From Microbacterium elymi (GTDB taxonomy: Bacteria > Actinomycetota > Actinomycetes > Actinomycetales > Microbacteriaceae): a DNA stretch of 64,000 nucleotides. Made by a program: the position numbers and the translations under genes. This document shows, piece after piece, positions 56,160-64,000 of this stretch. The DNA lies in contig NZ_CP091139.2 of the NCBI RefSeq assembly GCF_021582895.2, positions 1,178,001 through 1,242,000 on the forward strand, in the 5' to 3' direction. Position 1 is the first letter of the stretch; each line of letters starts with the position of its first letter. The notes under the pieces are model-generated. The model had not been told where the DNA came from. It worked only from the letters and a program-made list of their open reading frames with translations, and made no database searches.

Positions 56160-56978
56160 TCAGTCCTTCACCGCGCCGGCAGTCACTCCGGCGGCGACGT
56201 ACCTCTGCGCGACGATCAGCAGGAGTGCGGCGGGGATGGATGCGACCACCGCCGTGGCCATGATCGCATTCCAGTCCTGTGTGTTGTTGCCGATGTACTT
56301 GTAGATGCCCATGGTGATCGGCTGGAAGTCGCCGCCGCGGTTGAGCGTGGACGCGAAGATGAAGTCCGACCACGCCCACAGGAACGCGAACAGCGACACG
56401 GTCACGATCGAGTTGCGGCTCACCGGCAGGATCACCGACCGGAAGGTGCGCCATGCGGATGCGCCGTCGATCTTCGCCGCGTTCATCAGCTCGTCCGGGA
56501 TACCGGCCATGAACGCGGTGAAGATGAGCACGGCGAACGGCACCGCGAGGGTCGAGTCGGCGAGGATCAGACCAGGGACGGTGTCGAGGATGCCCCAGTT
56601 GAAGAAGATGAGGTAGAAGCCCATCGCCATGATGATGCTCGGGATCATCTGCGCGATCAGAAGCGTGAAATCCATGGCGGTGCGGCCGCGTGGCCGGAGC
56701 TTGGCCAGCGCGAATCCCGCCGGCGCGGCCAGCACCAGCGTGAGCGCCACGGTTCCCAGGCCGATGACGAGGCTGGTTCCCAGGTAGGGCAGCTGCTCGT
56801 TGAGCACCGTACGGTAGCCCTCGAACGTGGGATTGACGGGGAAGAAGTTCGGCGGGTCCTTGCGCAGCTCGGTCGGCTGAGTGAGCGACACGTTGATCAT
56901 CCAGTACAGCGGGAACAGCATGATCGCGGTGAGCGCCAATCCGATGACCGTGTTCGCGACACGGCGGGTCGAGGTCAT
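56160..56978 (-). CDS. Carbohydrate ABC transporter permease (MalG type)
   Basis: 272 residues, intact. Six membrane helices and the ABC-interaction EAA loop ELMNAAKIDGASAWRTFRSV then ILPVSRNSIVTVSLFAFLWA. CUT1-family inner permease. Its ATG overlaps the stop of the upstream permease (ATGA). Confidence 0.92.
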   Translation of the reverse strand: MTSTRRVANTVIGLALTAIMLFPLYWMINVSLTQPTELRKDPPNFFPVNPTFEGYRTVLNEQLPYLGTSLVIGLGTVALTLVLAAPAGFALAKLRPRGRTAMDFTLLIAQMIPSIIMAMGFYLIFFNWGILDTVPGLILADSTLAVPFAVLIFTAFMAGIPDELMNAAKIDGASAWRTFRSVILPVSRNSIVTVSLFAFLWAWSDFIFASTLNRGGDFQPITMGIYKYIGNNTQDWNAIMATAVVASIPAALLLIVAQRYVAAGVTAGAVKD

Positions 56979-57995
56979 GACTTCTCCATTCGGCGCTGGG
57001 TCCGGATGTAGATCAGACCGAAGACGAAGGCGATGAGGATCAGCAGATTGCCCACTGCTTGCGGCCGGGCTGAGTTCGGGTGAGCCGCCGCCGAAGCCGA
57101 GCCGGTACGACCAGATGGCGAAGGTCGTCGATGCGTTGCCGGGTCCGCCTCGGGTCATGATCCAGATGATGTCGAAGACCTTCAGGGTGTAGACGAGCCC
57201 GAGGAGGATGGTGATCGCCGAGACGGGGCGGAGGAGCGGGAACGTGATCCGCCAGAAGGTCTGCCACCCGTTCGCACCGTCGAGCGAGGCCGCCTCGTAG
57301 ATGTCGTTCGGAATGCCCTGCAGGCCGCTGTAGAGGATCACGAGATTGAACGGGATGCCGATCCAGATGTTGGCGATGAGCACCGACACCATCGCCCATT
57401 GGGGAGAGGTGAGCCAGTTGATCTGAGGGACGCCGAGGAGCGCAAGTCCGGCGTTGACGACGCCCGACTCGCTGTTGAGCATCCATGCCCAGGTGGATGC
57501 GGAGACCAGCAGCGGCAAGAGCCAGGGGACCAGGAACAGCGCGCGGAGCGTGGCGGCGAGGGGGAACCGCTTGAAGAAGAAGACGGCCAAGGCGAGCCCG
57601 ATGGAGTACTGGAACGCGATCGAGACGATCGTGAACACCGCGGTGTTGATGAGCGCCGGCAGGAAGGTGGAGCTCTGGAGGATCTCTGCGTAGTTCTCGA
57701 ACCACACGAACGGGGCGGTGCCGTCGATGAAGGAGCGCAGCGTGTAGTCGCGGAAGCTCAGGTCGAGGTTGCGGTAGAGCGGGAAGGCGTAGAACACGAC
57801 CATGTAGACCGCCACCGGCGTGACGAACGCCCACGCGGTCAGCTGGCTTGCGCAGTCTGCGCCGGGACGCACGCGTTCGAGCGGCCGGGGATTTCCGGTC
57901 GCGCCGTGGCGCGGGGAGGACGCGTCCGTCGAGGACGCGGCCTTCCCCGCGATCACGAGCACGGGTGTCTCCGCGGGGGACGATGGTGCGGGCAT
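56975..57995 (-). CDS. Carbohydrate ABC transporter permease (MalF type)
   Basis: About 339 residues. Helices include LTAWAFVTPVAVYMVVFYAF and ALFLVPWLLPLLVSASTWAW; the EAA loop is DIYEAASLDGANGWQTFWRI then FPLLRPVSAITILLGLVYTL. An extra base at 57057-57062 (GCTTGC on plus) hides the last helix; repaired it ends IYIRTQRRMEKS. As printed the frame would run straight into the second permease. Start ATG 57995. Confidence 0.9.
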
Positions 57996-58045
57996 CCGAT
58001 TGCTCCTTTGCGGACCTGTGCGAATCGACCGGCGGCGAGCCGAGA

Positions 58046-59282
58046 CTACTTCAGCTTCTCGACTGCTGCCGCCTGCGCGTCCTTCAGCGCGTCGGCGGGG
58101 CTCGCGGCACCGCTCAGGGCGTTCTGGACCGCGGTGTACAGCTTGCTCCGAGATGACGCCATACGAGATGCCGAGGTTGTCGGCCGTGCGCGGCTTGGCA
58201 TCGCCGACCGCGGTGGTCCAGAACTCCAGCGTCGGGTCGGCGGCGAGCTGCGCCTTCTGGCCTTCGGCCGTGGGCGCCACATAGCCCAGGGCCGTCGCGC
58301 CGGCGTCTCCTGTGCTGAGGCAGTCCACGATCTTGACCGAGGTGGCGTAGCGGGCGGTGTCCTTCTGCACGGGGATGGTGATGAACTCGCCACCGGTGGG
58401 AGCCGGCGCGACGCCCCCGTCGAAGCCAGGCACCTGGATCGACTTGTAGCCGGCCTTGTCGGCGGCGGACTTGAACCACGAGCCGTTCTCGGCGAACGCG
58501 AACTCGCCGGTCATGAACTCGTCCCAGCTCGTGCCCTGCGTGTTGGAGAGCACCGAGTTCGGCGCGAGTCCGTCCTTCACCCAGCCGGTCCACAGTGCGA
58601 GCGCACGCTCCGCCTGCGCCGAGTCGAGCTTCTTCAGGTCGGCGCCGGCGCCCCAGAACCACGGAAGGAACTGGAAGCTCCCCTCCTCTGTCCCGACGGC
58701 CGAGAACGTGATGCCCTTCTTGCCGGCCGCGACGGCCTTCTTCAGCGCGGCGGTGAGGGATGCCGCATCCTTCACCGATGCGATGTCCACGCCCGCGGCC
58801 TTGAGCACGGTCGGGTTGTAGTACAGGCCGAGCGTGTTCGCGCCGACCGGAACACCGTAGTACTTGCCGTCGATCTCGCCGGCGCTGAGGATGTTCGCTT
58901 CGATGTTCGAGACGTCGAGCCCGTTGTCGGCGGTGGTCGTCAAAAGGCCGGCGTCGGCCAGTGTGGAGACCTTGGGGTTGTCGACCATGGCGATGTCCGG
59001 AAGGTTGCCGGCGGCGGTGGTGAGGTCCTTGACGGTGTCGCCGGTGTTGCCGGCGTTGCGCTTGATGGTGATGCCGATGTCTGCGGCGCACTCGTCGATC
59101 GCCTTCGCCCACGTCGACGATGCATCACGGTCGGGGTACGGATCCCACAGCGTGTACTCGGTCGAGCCGGCGGAGGGCGTTCCTCCGCTGCCCGACGATG
59201 AGCATCCGGTGAGTGCGGCGGCGCTGACGCCGACGGCGACGATGACCGCACCTATCGTGCGGGCCTTTCGGGTGGTGTCCAC
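58046..59282 (-). CDS. Extracellular solute-binding lipoprotein (sugar ABC transporter)
   Basis: About 411 residues. A lipoprotein signal peptide with lipobox LTGC (GVSAAALTGCSSSG) anchors it to the outer face of the membrane. The body is a family 1 sugar-binding fold: YYGVPVGANTLGLYYNPTVL, FQFLPWFWGAGADLKKL and FAENGSWFKSAADKAGYKSI. An extra base at 58141-58146 (GCTTGC on plus) hides the end ALKDAQAAAVEKLK. No ATP-binding subunit is in the window; CUT1 systems often share an MsmK/MsiK-like ATPase. Confidence 0.92.
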
Positions 59283-59318
59283 GGTGTTCCTCTCTGAAGG
59301 TGGTACGGGTAGTGATGG

Positions 59319-59332
59319 TCGAACCGGTTCGA
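59319..59332. promoter_or_regulatory. LacI-type operator before the binding-protein gene
   Basis: TCGAACCGGTTCGA is a perfect 14-base palindrome 37 bases upstream of the lipoprotein start. Copies: identical at 60524-60537, one or two mismatches at 60395-60408 and 62585-62598. Confidence 0.8.
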
Positions 59333-59370
59333 ACCGGAGCGGCGAAATCGTTCCGCGCCGCGGCTGTGGA

Positions 59371-60376
59371 TCAGCGGGTGCTTCCTCGATCCGTCAGCTC
59401 AGGCGCGATGAATCGGACCACGGGCATGCCGGCGGCAGCATGATCCTTCATTCGTCGCACGAGTGCCTGGACCGCGGCGCGGCCCAGCTTGTCCGGCGAC
59501 GTCTCGATGGCCGTGTACGGCAGCGAGAACAGTCGGCCGAAGTCTTCGGCGAAGATCCCGACCACCGACAGGTCATCGGGCACCTTCACCCCACGCGCGT
59601 TCAGCACGGACGGAAGTCCGGCGATCATCGCGTCGTTGTGGATGATGATCGCCGTCGCCGTGGGACGCGCATCGAGGATGGCATTCAGCGCCTCGGCGAT
59701 CTGCGGCTGCTCGGTCTCGCCGTAGTACGGGAACATCCGCAGTCCATAGCGCGCGCCCCGCTCGAGTGCCGCCTCGCGGAAACGCCACGCGTAGGCCCCA
59801 CCGCGCGCGATCACATGCTCGTGCGGCGCGATCACGATGATCTCGCGGTGGCCCCGCTGATAGAGGTGGTCCACCAGCATCCGCGCCGCCTCGCCGAAGT
59901 CCAGGTCGAACACGTCCAGCCCGTCGGTGTCGCGGGGAAGTCCCACAAGGGCGCCCGGCTGTCGTGCGGCGCGCAGCGGCGCCACACGGGCGTCGTTGTG
60001 GCTGACGTTCAAGAGCAGGACGCCGTCGACCATGTCCGAATCGGTGATCCGCTCGAGCGCTCGCGGCCCGTCCTCTTCGGTGACCATCAGGATGTCGTAC
60101 CCCTCCTCGCGGGCCGCATCCGAGATCGGAAGGACGTATTGCAGGCATGGCCGGCGAGAATTCGTCGCGGAAGAACTGTACGAACAGTCCGATGACCATG
60201 GTCTGGGAGGTCGCCAGCGCGCGAGCCCCCGCATTCGGGGTGTAGCCGAGCAGGTCGATGGCCGTCTCGATGCGATCGCGGGTCTCGCTCGAGATCGCCC
60301 GCTTGCCCGACAGCGCATAGGAGACGGTGCTGCGGGAGACCCCCGCGACCCGCGCGACGTCCCCGATCGTGGCCAC
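59371..60376 (-). CDS. LacI-family transcriptional regulator 1
   Basis: About 334 residues. Helix-turn-helix ATIGDVARVAGVSRSTVSYA, hinge LGYTPNAGARALATSQTMVI, then a periplasmic-binding-like sensor domain (VSHNDARVAPLRAARQPGAL; DDLSVVGIFAEDFGRLFSLP). An extra G in GCAGGC at 60141-60146 breaks the frame after EFSPAM. The GTG start has AGGAGA upstream. Its own promoter region carries an operator (60395). Paralogous to regulator 2. Confidence 0.9.
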
Positions 60377-60394
60377 GGCGTCTCCTGTTCTTCG

Positions 60395-60408
60395 TCGAAC
60401 CGATTCGA
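60395..60408. promoter_or_regulatory. LacI-type operator before regulator 1
   Basis: TCGAACCGATTCGA, one base off the perfect palindrome, 18 bases upstream of the regulator 1 start; autoregulation is likely. Confidence 0.75.
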
Positions 60409-60523
60409 CTCGGGATGTCTCACCCACGCCGCTTCGCGCGCCGGTTTGTCGTCGAACGCGCCCGAATCGGGCACTTGACCGTCGAATCTCGGTTGAGTTC
60501 GACCCCATGAGTGGATACTGTAA

Positions 60524-60537
60524 TCGAACCGGTTCGA
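60524..60537. promoter_or_regulatory. LacI-type operator before the GH127 gene
   Basis: TCGAACCGGTTCGA, identical to the operator before the binding-protein gene, 52 bases before the GH127 start. A looser IR, TCGAA-N11-TTCGA, lies just upstream (60482-60502). Confidence 0.8.
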
Positions 60538-60589
60538 CTCCGCAAGCACTTCGACATCCTTCGCCCTCGACCAGGAGGAACCTCCCTTC

Positions 60590-62529
60590 GTGTCCGCCAT
60601 CACCACGCCACCCCGCTCAGCATCGCCCGCGATCCGTCCCATGGCACCGGTCACCCCGAGCCGCGGTGCCCTTCGACCGCTCGGCCTGGACGAGGTGCGC
60701 CTCGTGGACGGCTTGTGGGGCGAGCTTGCATCGGCTCAACGCCGACGTCATCATCGACCACTGCCACACCTGGACGTCACGGATCGGCTGGATCGCCAAC
60801 TTCGATCGCGCCGCGGGCACCGCGGACGGCGAGCACGCCGGGATCGAGTTCGTGGACTCCGAGGTGTACAAACTGCTCGAGGCGATGGCGTGGGAGCTCG
60901 GCACTCATCCGGATGACGCGCTGGAGTCGCGGTACCGCGATCTGGTGCACCGTATCGGCGCCGCCCAGGATGGCGATGGCTATCTGCACACGAGCTTCGG
61001 CCACGAGGGTCAGCCAGCACGGTACAGCGACCTGGAGTGGGGGCACGAGCTGTACTGCTTCGGGCATCTGATCCAGGCCGCCGTGGCGCGCCTGCGCACC
61101 GGGCACGACGACGAGCTCCCCGCGATCGCCCGACGTCTCGCCGACCACCTCTATCGGGAGTTCGGGCCGGAGGGCAGATCTGCCCTCTGCGGTCACCCGG
61201 AAGCGGAGATGGCCCTCGCCGAGTTCGCCCGGGCGACCGGCGACGAGCGCTACCTCGTGCTGGCGACACTGCTGGTCGAGCGGCGCGGCCACGGGCAGCT
61301 GAAGACGACGCCCTTCCACGGCCACGAGTACTTCCTCGACGATCTGCCGGTCCGGGATGCCACGGTGCTGAGGGGGCACGCGGTGCGAGCCCTCTATCTC
61401 GCTTCCGGGGCGGCGGATGTCGCGATCGACAACGGCGACGACGAACTGCTCGGTGCGGTCAAGGCCCAGTGGGCCAACACGGTCGCTCGACGCACGTACA
61501 TCACCGGCGGAATGGGAGCCCACCATCAGAACGAGGAGTTCGGCGAGGACTACGAGCTGCCCGCCGACCGCGCCTACGCGGAGACGTGCGCGAGCATCGG
61601 CTCGGTCATGCTGAGCTGGCGCCTGCTTCTGCGCACCGGCGAGCCGAAGTACGCCGACCTGATCGAACGGACGCTGCTGAACGGCATCCTGGTCTCGCCG
61701 CGTGAAGACGGCAGGGCCTTCTACTATGCGAACACCCTGCACCAGCGCACGGCGAGCACGGGCGAGTCTGAAGCGGGACTGAGCGAGCGGGCCGAGGCCA
61801 CCCTGCGCGCGCCGTGGTTCGAGGTGTCGTGCTGCCCGACCAACGTCGCCCGCACCCTGGCCAGCCTCCCCGGCTACCTCGCGACGGCGGACGACGGCGG
61901 CATCCAGCTTGCACCAGTATGCGCCGATGGAACTGGACACCACGCTTTCGGGCGGGCAGCGCGTCGCCTTCCGCGTGTCCACCAGGTATCCGTTCGACGA
62001 GAGGATCACGATCACCCCCACCCGTGATCTCGCCGCACCGATCACGCTGACCCTGCGGATCCCCGCATGGGCGGCGGGCAGCGCATCGGTGACCGTCAAC
62101 GGGCAGGAGGTGCCGATCACGGGCGCCACAGTGGCCGTCACTCGTGCGTTCCAGAACATCGATGCGATCGAACTCATCCTTCCGCTCGAGCCGCGTTTCA
62201 CCTGGCCGCATCCGTCCGTGGACGCGGTACGGGGTCAGGTCGCCGTGGAGAGCGGCCCGCTCGTGCTCGCGCTGGAGGACGTCGATCTGCCGGACGGGAT
62301 CACGGTGGACCGGGTGACCGTCGATACGGAAGTCGATCCGGTCTCCAGAGGCGGCGGCGCGCGCGTCCGCCTCCGAGTCCATCCCGCTTCGGCAAGGGAC
62401 TGGCCGTTCGGCCAGGCCGAGACGTCGACCGGCGAGCCGCTCCAGGCCGATCTCATCCCGTATTTCCGCTGGGCGAACCGGGGACCGTCCACGATGAGGG
62501 TGTGGCTCCCGACATCCCAGCGCGGATGA
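60590..62529 (+). CDS. GH127 beta-L-arabinofuranosidase-type glycoside hydrolase
   Basis: About 646 residues. The alpha/alpha barrel has YITGGMGAHHQNEEFGEDYE, CASIGSVMLSWRLLLRTG and WFEVSCCPTNVARTLASLPG. The SCCPTN segment holds the Cys residues that form the Zn site and nucleophile in GH127. C-terminal beta domains follow (LTLRIPAWAAGSASVTVNGQ). Two breaks: extra T at 60724-60729 and 61907-61912 (GCTTGC). No signal peptide, so it acts inside the cell on imported arabino-oligosaccharide. AGGAGGAA precedes the GTG. Confidence 0.9.
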
Positions 62530-62584
62530 CGGGAACGATCCAAGCCAGCGTTCGGGCGGGCGTCGACGTGGGACTATTCTGAGG

Positions 62585-62598
62585 TCGAATCGGTTCGC
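62585..62598. promoter_or_regulatory. LacI-type operator before regulator 2
   Basis: TCGAATCGGTTCGC, two mismatches to the palindrome, 14 bases before the regulator 2 start. Confidence 0.65.
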
Positions 62599-62612
62599 GA
62601 GGGGGTGGTGGT

Positions 62613-63631
62613 GTGGTGACCATCGGCGATGTGGCCAGCGCCGCGGGCGTCTCGCGGAGCACGGCATCGTATGCCCTCTCCGGCAAGCGGACCATCTCGC
62701 CCGAGGTGCGCGCGCGGGTCGCCGATGCCGTCCGCGAGCTCGGCTACACGCCGAATGCCGGCGCACGGGCGCTGGCGACATCCCGGACGAGCGTGATTGC
62801 CCTTCTGGGCCGATTCCTGTCCGACGAGTTCGCGCCGGCGATGCCTGCACTACATCCTCGGAGTGACCAACCGTGCGCGCGAACTCGGGTACGACACGCT
62901 GCTGGTGTCAGAAGACGACGGCGTCGCTGCGCTCGAGCGGATCTCCTCGTCCCGCATGGTCGACGGATTCGTGCTGTTGAACGTCGCCGAGAATGACGAC
63001 CGGCTTCCCGTCCTGCACAGCGCGGCGCAAGCCGGGTGCGCTGGTGGGGCTGCCCGGCGACCCGGACGAGCTCGATGTCTTCGATCTGGACTTCCCTGCT
63101 GCCGGGGCGCTGATGGTGGACGAGATGTTCGCCCGCGGGCATCGCGAACTGATCCTGGTCTCGCAGCCCGTGCACGTGATCGAGCGCGGCGGTGCCTACG
63201 TGTGGCGGCTGGCTGATCGTGCACGGGAGCGCGCCGGTGAGCTGGGCATCACGCTGCACGACCACCACGGCGCAGCGGGCAAGCCGGCGATCGGCAGCGA
63301 CCTGCACGGATTCCTCGACGCGCACCCGTCCGCGACGGGACTGCTCCTGAACAACGAGGCCGCAGCCGCCGCGCTTCCGAACGTGCTGGCATCGCGGGGG
63401 CTGACCTGCCCCGAAGACATCTCGGTGGTGGGACGCTACTCCGACGACTTCGCGCGGATGTTCTCGCTGCCCTACTCCGCGGTCGACAGCGCCGCCGACG
63501 AGTTGGGCCGACGCGCGGTCGAAGCCCTGGTCGCCCGTATCGACCAAGGACCGTCGGCGTCCCCGGCCCGCATCGAGCTCATCGCCCCCGTCATCCATGA
63601 TCGCGGGAGCATCGCACCGCCGCGCCAGTGA
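62613..63631 (+). CDS. LacI-family transcriptional regulator 2
   Basis: About 339 residues and clearly a paralogue of regulator 1: VTIGDVASAAGVSRSTASYA, LGYTPNAGARALATSRTSVI, LGVTNRARELGYDTLLVSED, EDISVVGRYSDDFARMFSLP. Breaks: extra C in GCCTGC at 62843-62848 and extra A in GCAAGC at 63027-63032. It follows the GH127 gene. The near-identical recognition helices (VSRSTxSYALSGKR) predict that both proteins bind the same operator while sensing different ligands. Confidence 0.9.
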
Positions 63632-63672
63632 GAGCGGATCGCTTACGAGTCGCTTGCGCGCCCGTCAAGGCC

Positions 63673-63713
63673 GAGATGCGGTGCGCGGCCGGCGAGGCCG
63701 CGCACCGCATCTC
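63673..63713. terminator. Bidirectional hairpin terminator
   Basis: GAGATGCGGTGCGCGGC and its exact 17-base complement are separated by 7 bases, between the convergent regulator 2 gene and the PxKF gene. Confidence 0.8.
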
Positions 63714-63725
63714 CGGTTCGCCGTC

Positions 63726-64000
63726 CTACTTGTCGAACGAGAACTGTGCGGTGTGCGTCGTCCCGTCATCCAGCTTCGAGCGAGAAGGTCGCGCAGCGTC
63801 CCGCCCAGGACTTGTCGGTCTTCCACACGTAGACGTACTGGTCGGCATCGGCGTCATACTTCAGCCCACTGGCACCGGCCGTCACCGTCTGCTCGATCTC
63901 GTCGACCGTGGCCGAGGGTGCGCACGTTCCGAACTGGACCGTGGGCGATCCCGCCGCCAGGATGTCGGTTCCCTGATCGCCGTTCAGCGTGAACTTGATC
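63726..64000 (-). CDS. PxKF-domain surface protein, C-terminal end (partial)
   Basis: The last 90 or so residues of a larger protein whose start is right of the window. The sequence IKFTLNGDQGTDILAAGSPT, then LKYDADADQYVYVWKTDKSW and, after a break near 63778, DDGTTHTAQFSFDK, is the PxKF repeat domain found at the C-terminus of secreted actinobacterial proteins. An extra base in CCAGCTTCGAG (plus strand) breaks the frame. The upstream domains cannot be seen. Confidence 0.75.

Noticed and set aside
56160..59282. A single 1040-residue binding protein-permease-permease fusion
   Set aside because: Removing the extra base at 58141 and at 57057 restores three ordinary genes with normal ends and an ATGA overlap, so the fusion is an artefact.
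653..63032. Programmed ribosomal frameshifting at GCTTGC
   Set aside because: Sites occur on both strands in about 45 unrelated genes, without slippery heptamers or a fixed position, and some genes need several. An error source explains this better.

Overview
The window comes from a high-GC Gram-positive actinobacterium, most likely a Microbacteriaceae member close to Microbacterium. The pointers are strong G/C bias at third codon positions, many GTG starts, ATGA/GTGA stop-start overlaps, leaderless-looking promoters, a DUF222/HNH (13E12-type) gene, a monoderm flagellar set without L- and P-ring genes, and an actinobacterial arsR-arsC fusion. No rRNA, tRNA, prophage or CRISPR array was seen. 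About 45 of about 75 genes carry one or more single-base frameshifts. At least 37 of these are a one-base insertion inside GCTGC/GCAGC (giving GCTTGC, GCAAGC, GCCTGC or GCAGGC), and most others are one-base losses in G or C runs. I read these as consensus errors, so interrupted genes are annotated over their full reconstructed span, with the break positions stated.

Layout. 1-5.7 kb: two ECF41-type sigma factor/epimerase modules, the first intact and the second decayed, with an alpha/beta hydrolase, an esterase and an OhrR-like MarR regulator; three promoters share the spacing (T/C)GTCACA-N16-GGTC. 5.8-6.6 kb: an unknown small protein and a Cys/Met-rich copper-storage-type protein. 6.8-12.6 kb: a type III polyketide synthase locus (synthase, methyltransferase, FAD monooxygenase, convergent UbiA prenyltransferase) followed by a thioesterase-fold protein and an MBL-fold hydrolase. 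12.7-40.6 kb: one nearly complete flagellar cluster. fliW-flgL-flgK-flgN run leftward; fliA, fliC, fliD, fliS, fliT, flgBC, fliEFGHIJ, fliK, flgDE, flbD, motAB, fliMNOPQR, flhBA and csrA run rightward, interrupted only by an HNH gene. Five near-identical sigma-28 promoters (TAAC-N15-GCCGATAG type) lie at the transcription-unit boundaries.

40.6-51.3 kb: housekeeping and accessory genes, including an aldo/keto reductase, small membrane proteins, DUF1611 with a hairpin over its ribosome binding site, an EamA exporter, a CGNR zinc-finger regulator, an ArsR regulator whose reading frame runs through a 3 x 93-bp repeat, a flavoprotein joined to an ArsN-like acetyltransferase, YaeQ, an SGNH hydrolase, an emopamil-binding-type protein and a TauE-type permease. 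51.4-53.9 kb: an arsenic operon acr3, arsR-arsC fusion, arsC. 54.4-63.6 kb: a carbohydrate-uptake regulon with a binding protein, two permeases, a GH63-like glycosidase, a GH127 beta-L-arabinofuranosidase and two LacI regulators, tied together by four TCGAACCGGTTCGA-like operators. The right edge cuts a PxKF-domain surface protein.

How the parts work together. FliA would drive flagellin, hook-associated, rod, motor and switch genes from the shared promoters, while FliW and CsrA at the two ends of the cluster provide translational control of flagellin. The ECF41 factors probably activate their own epimerase and esterase genes. The LacI pair probably controls uptake and hydrolysis of arabinose-containing oligosaccharides. 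Two ArsR-type regulators sit beside two separate metalloid loci.
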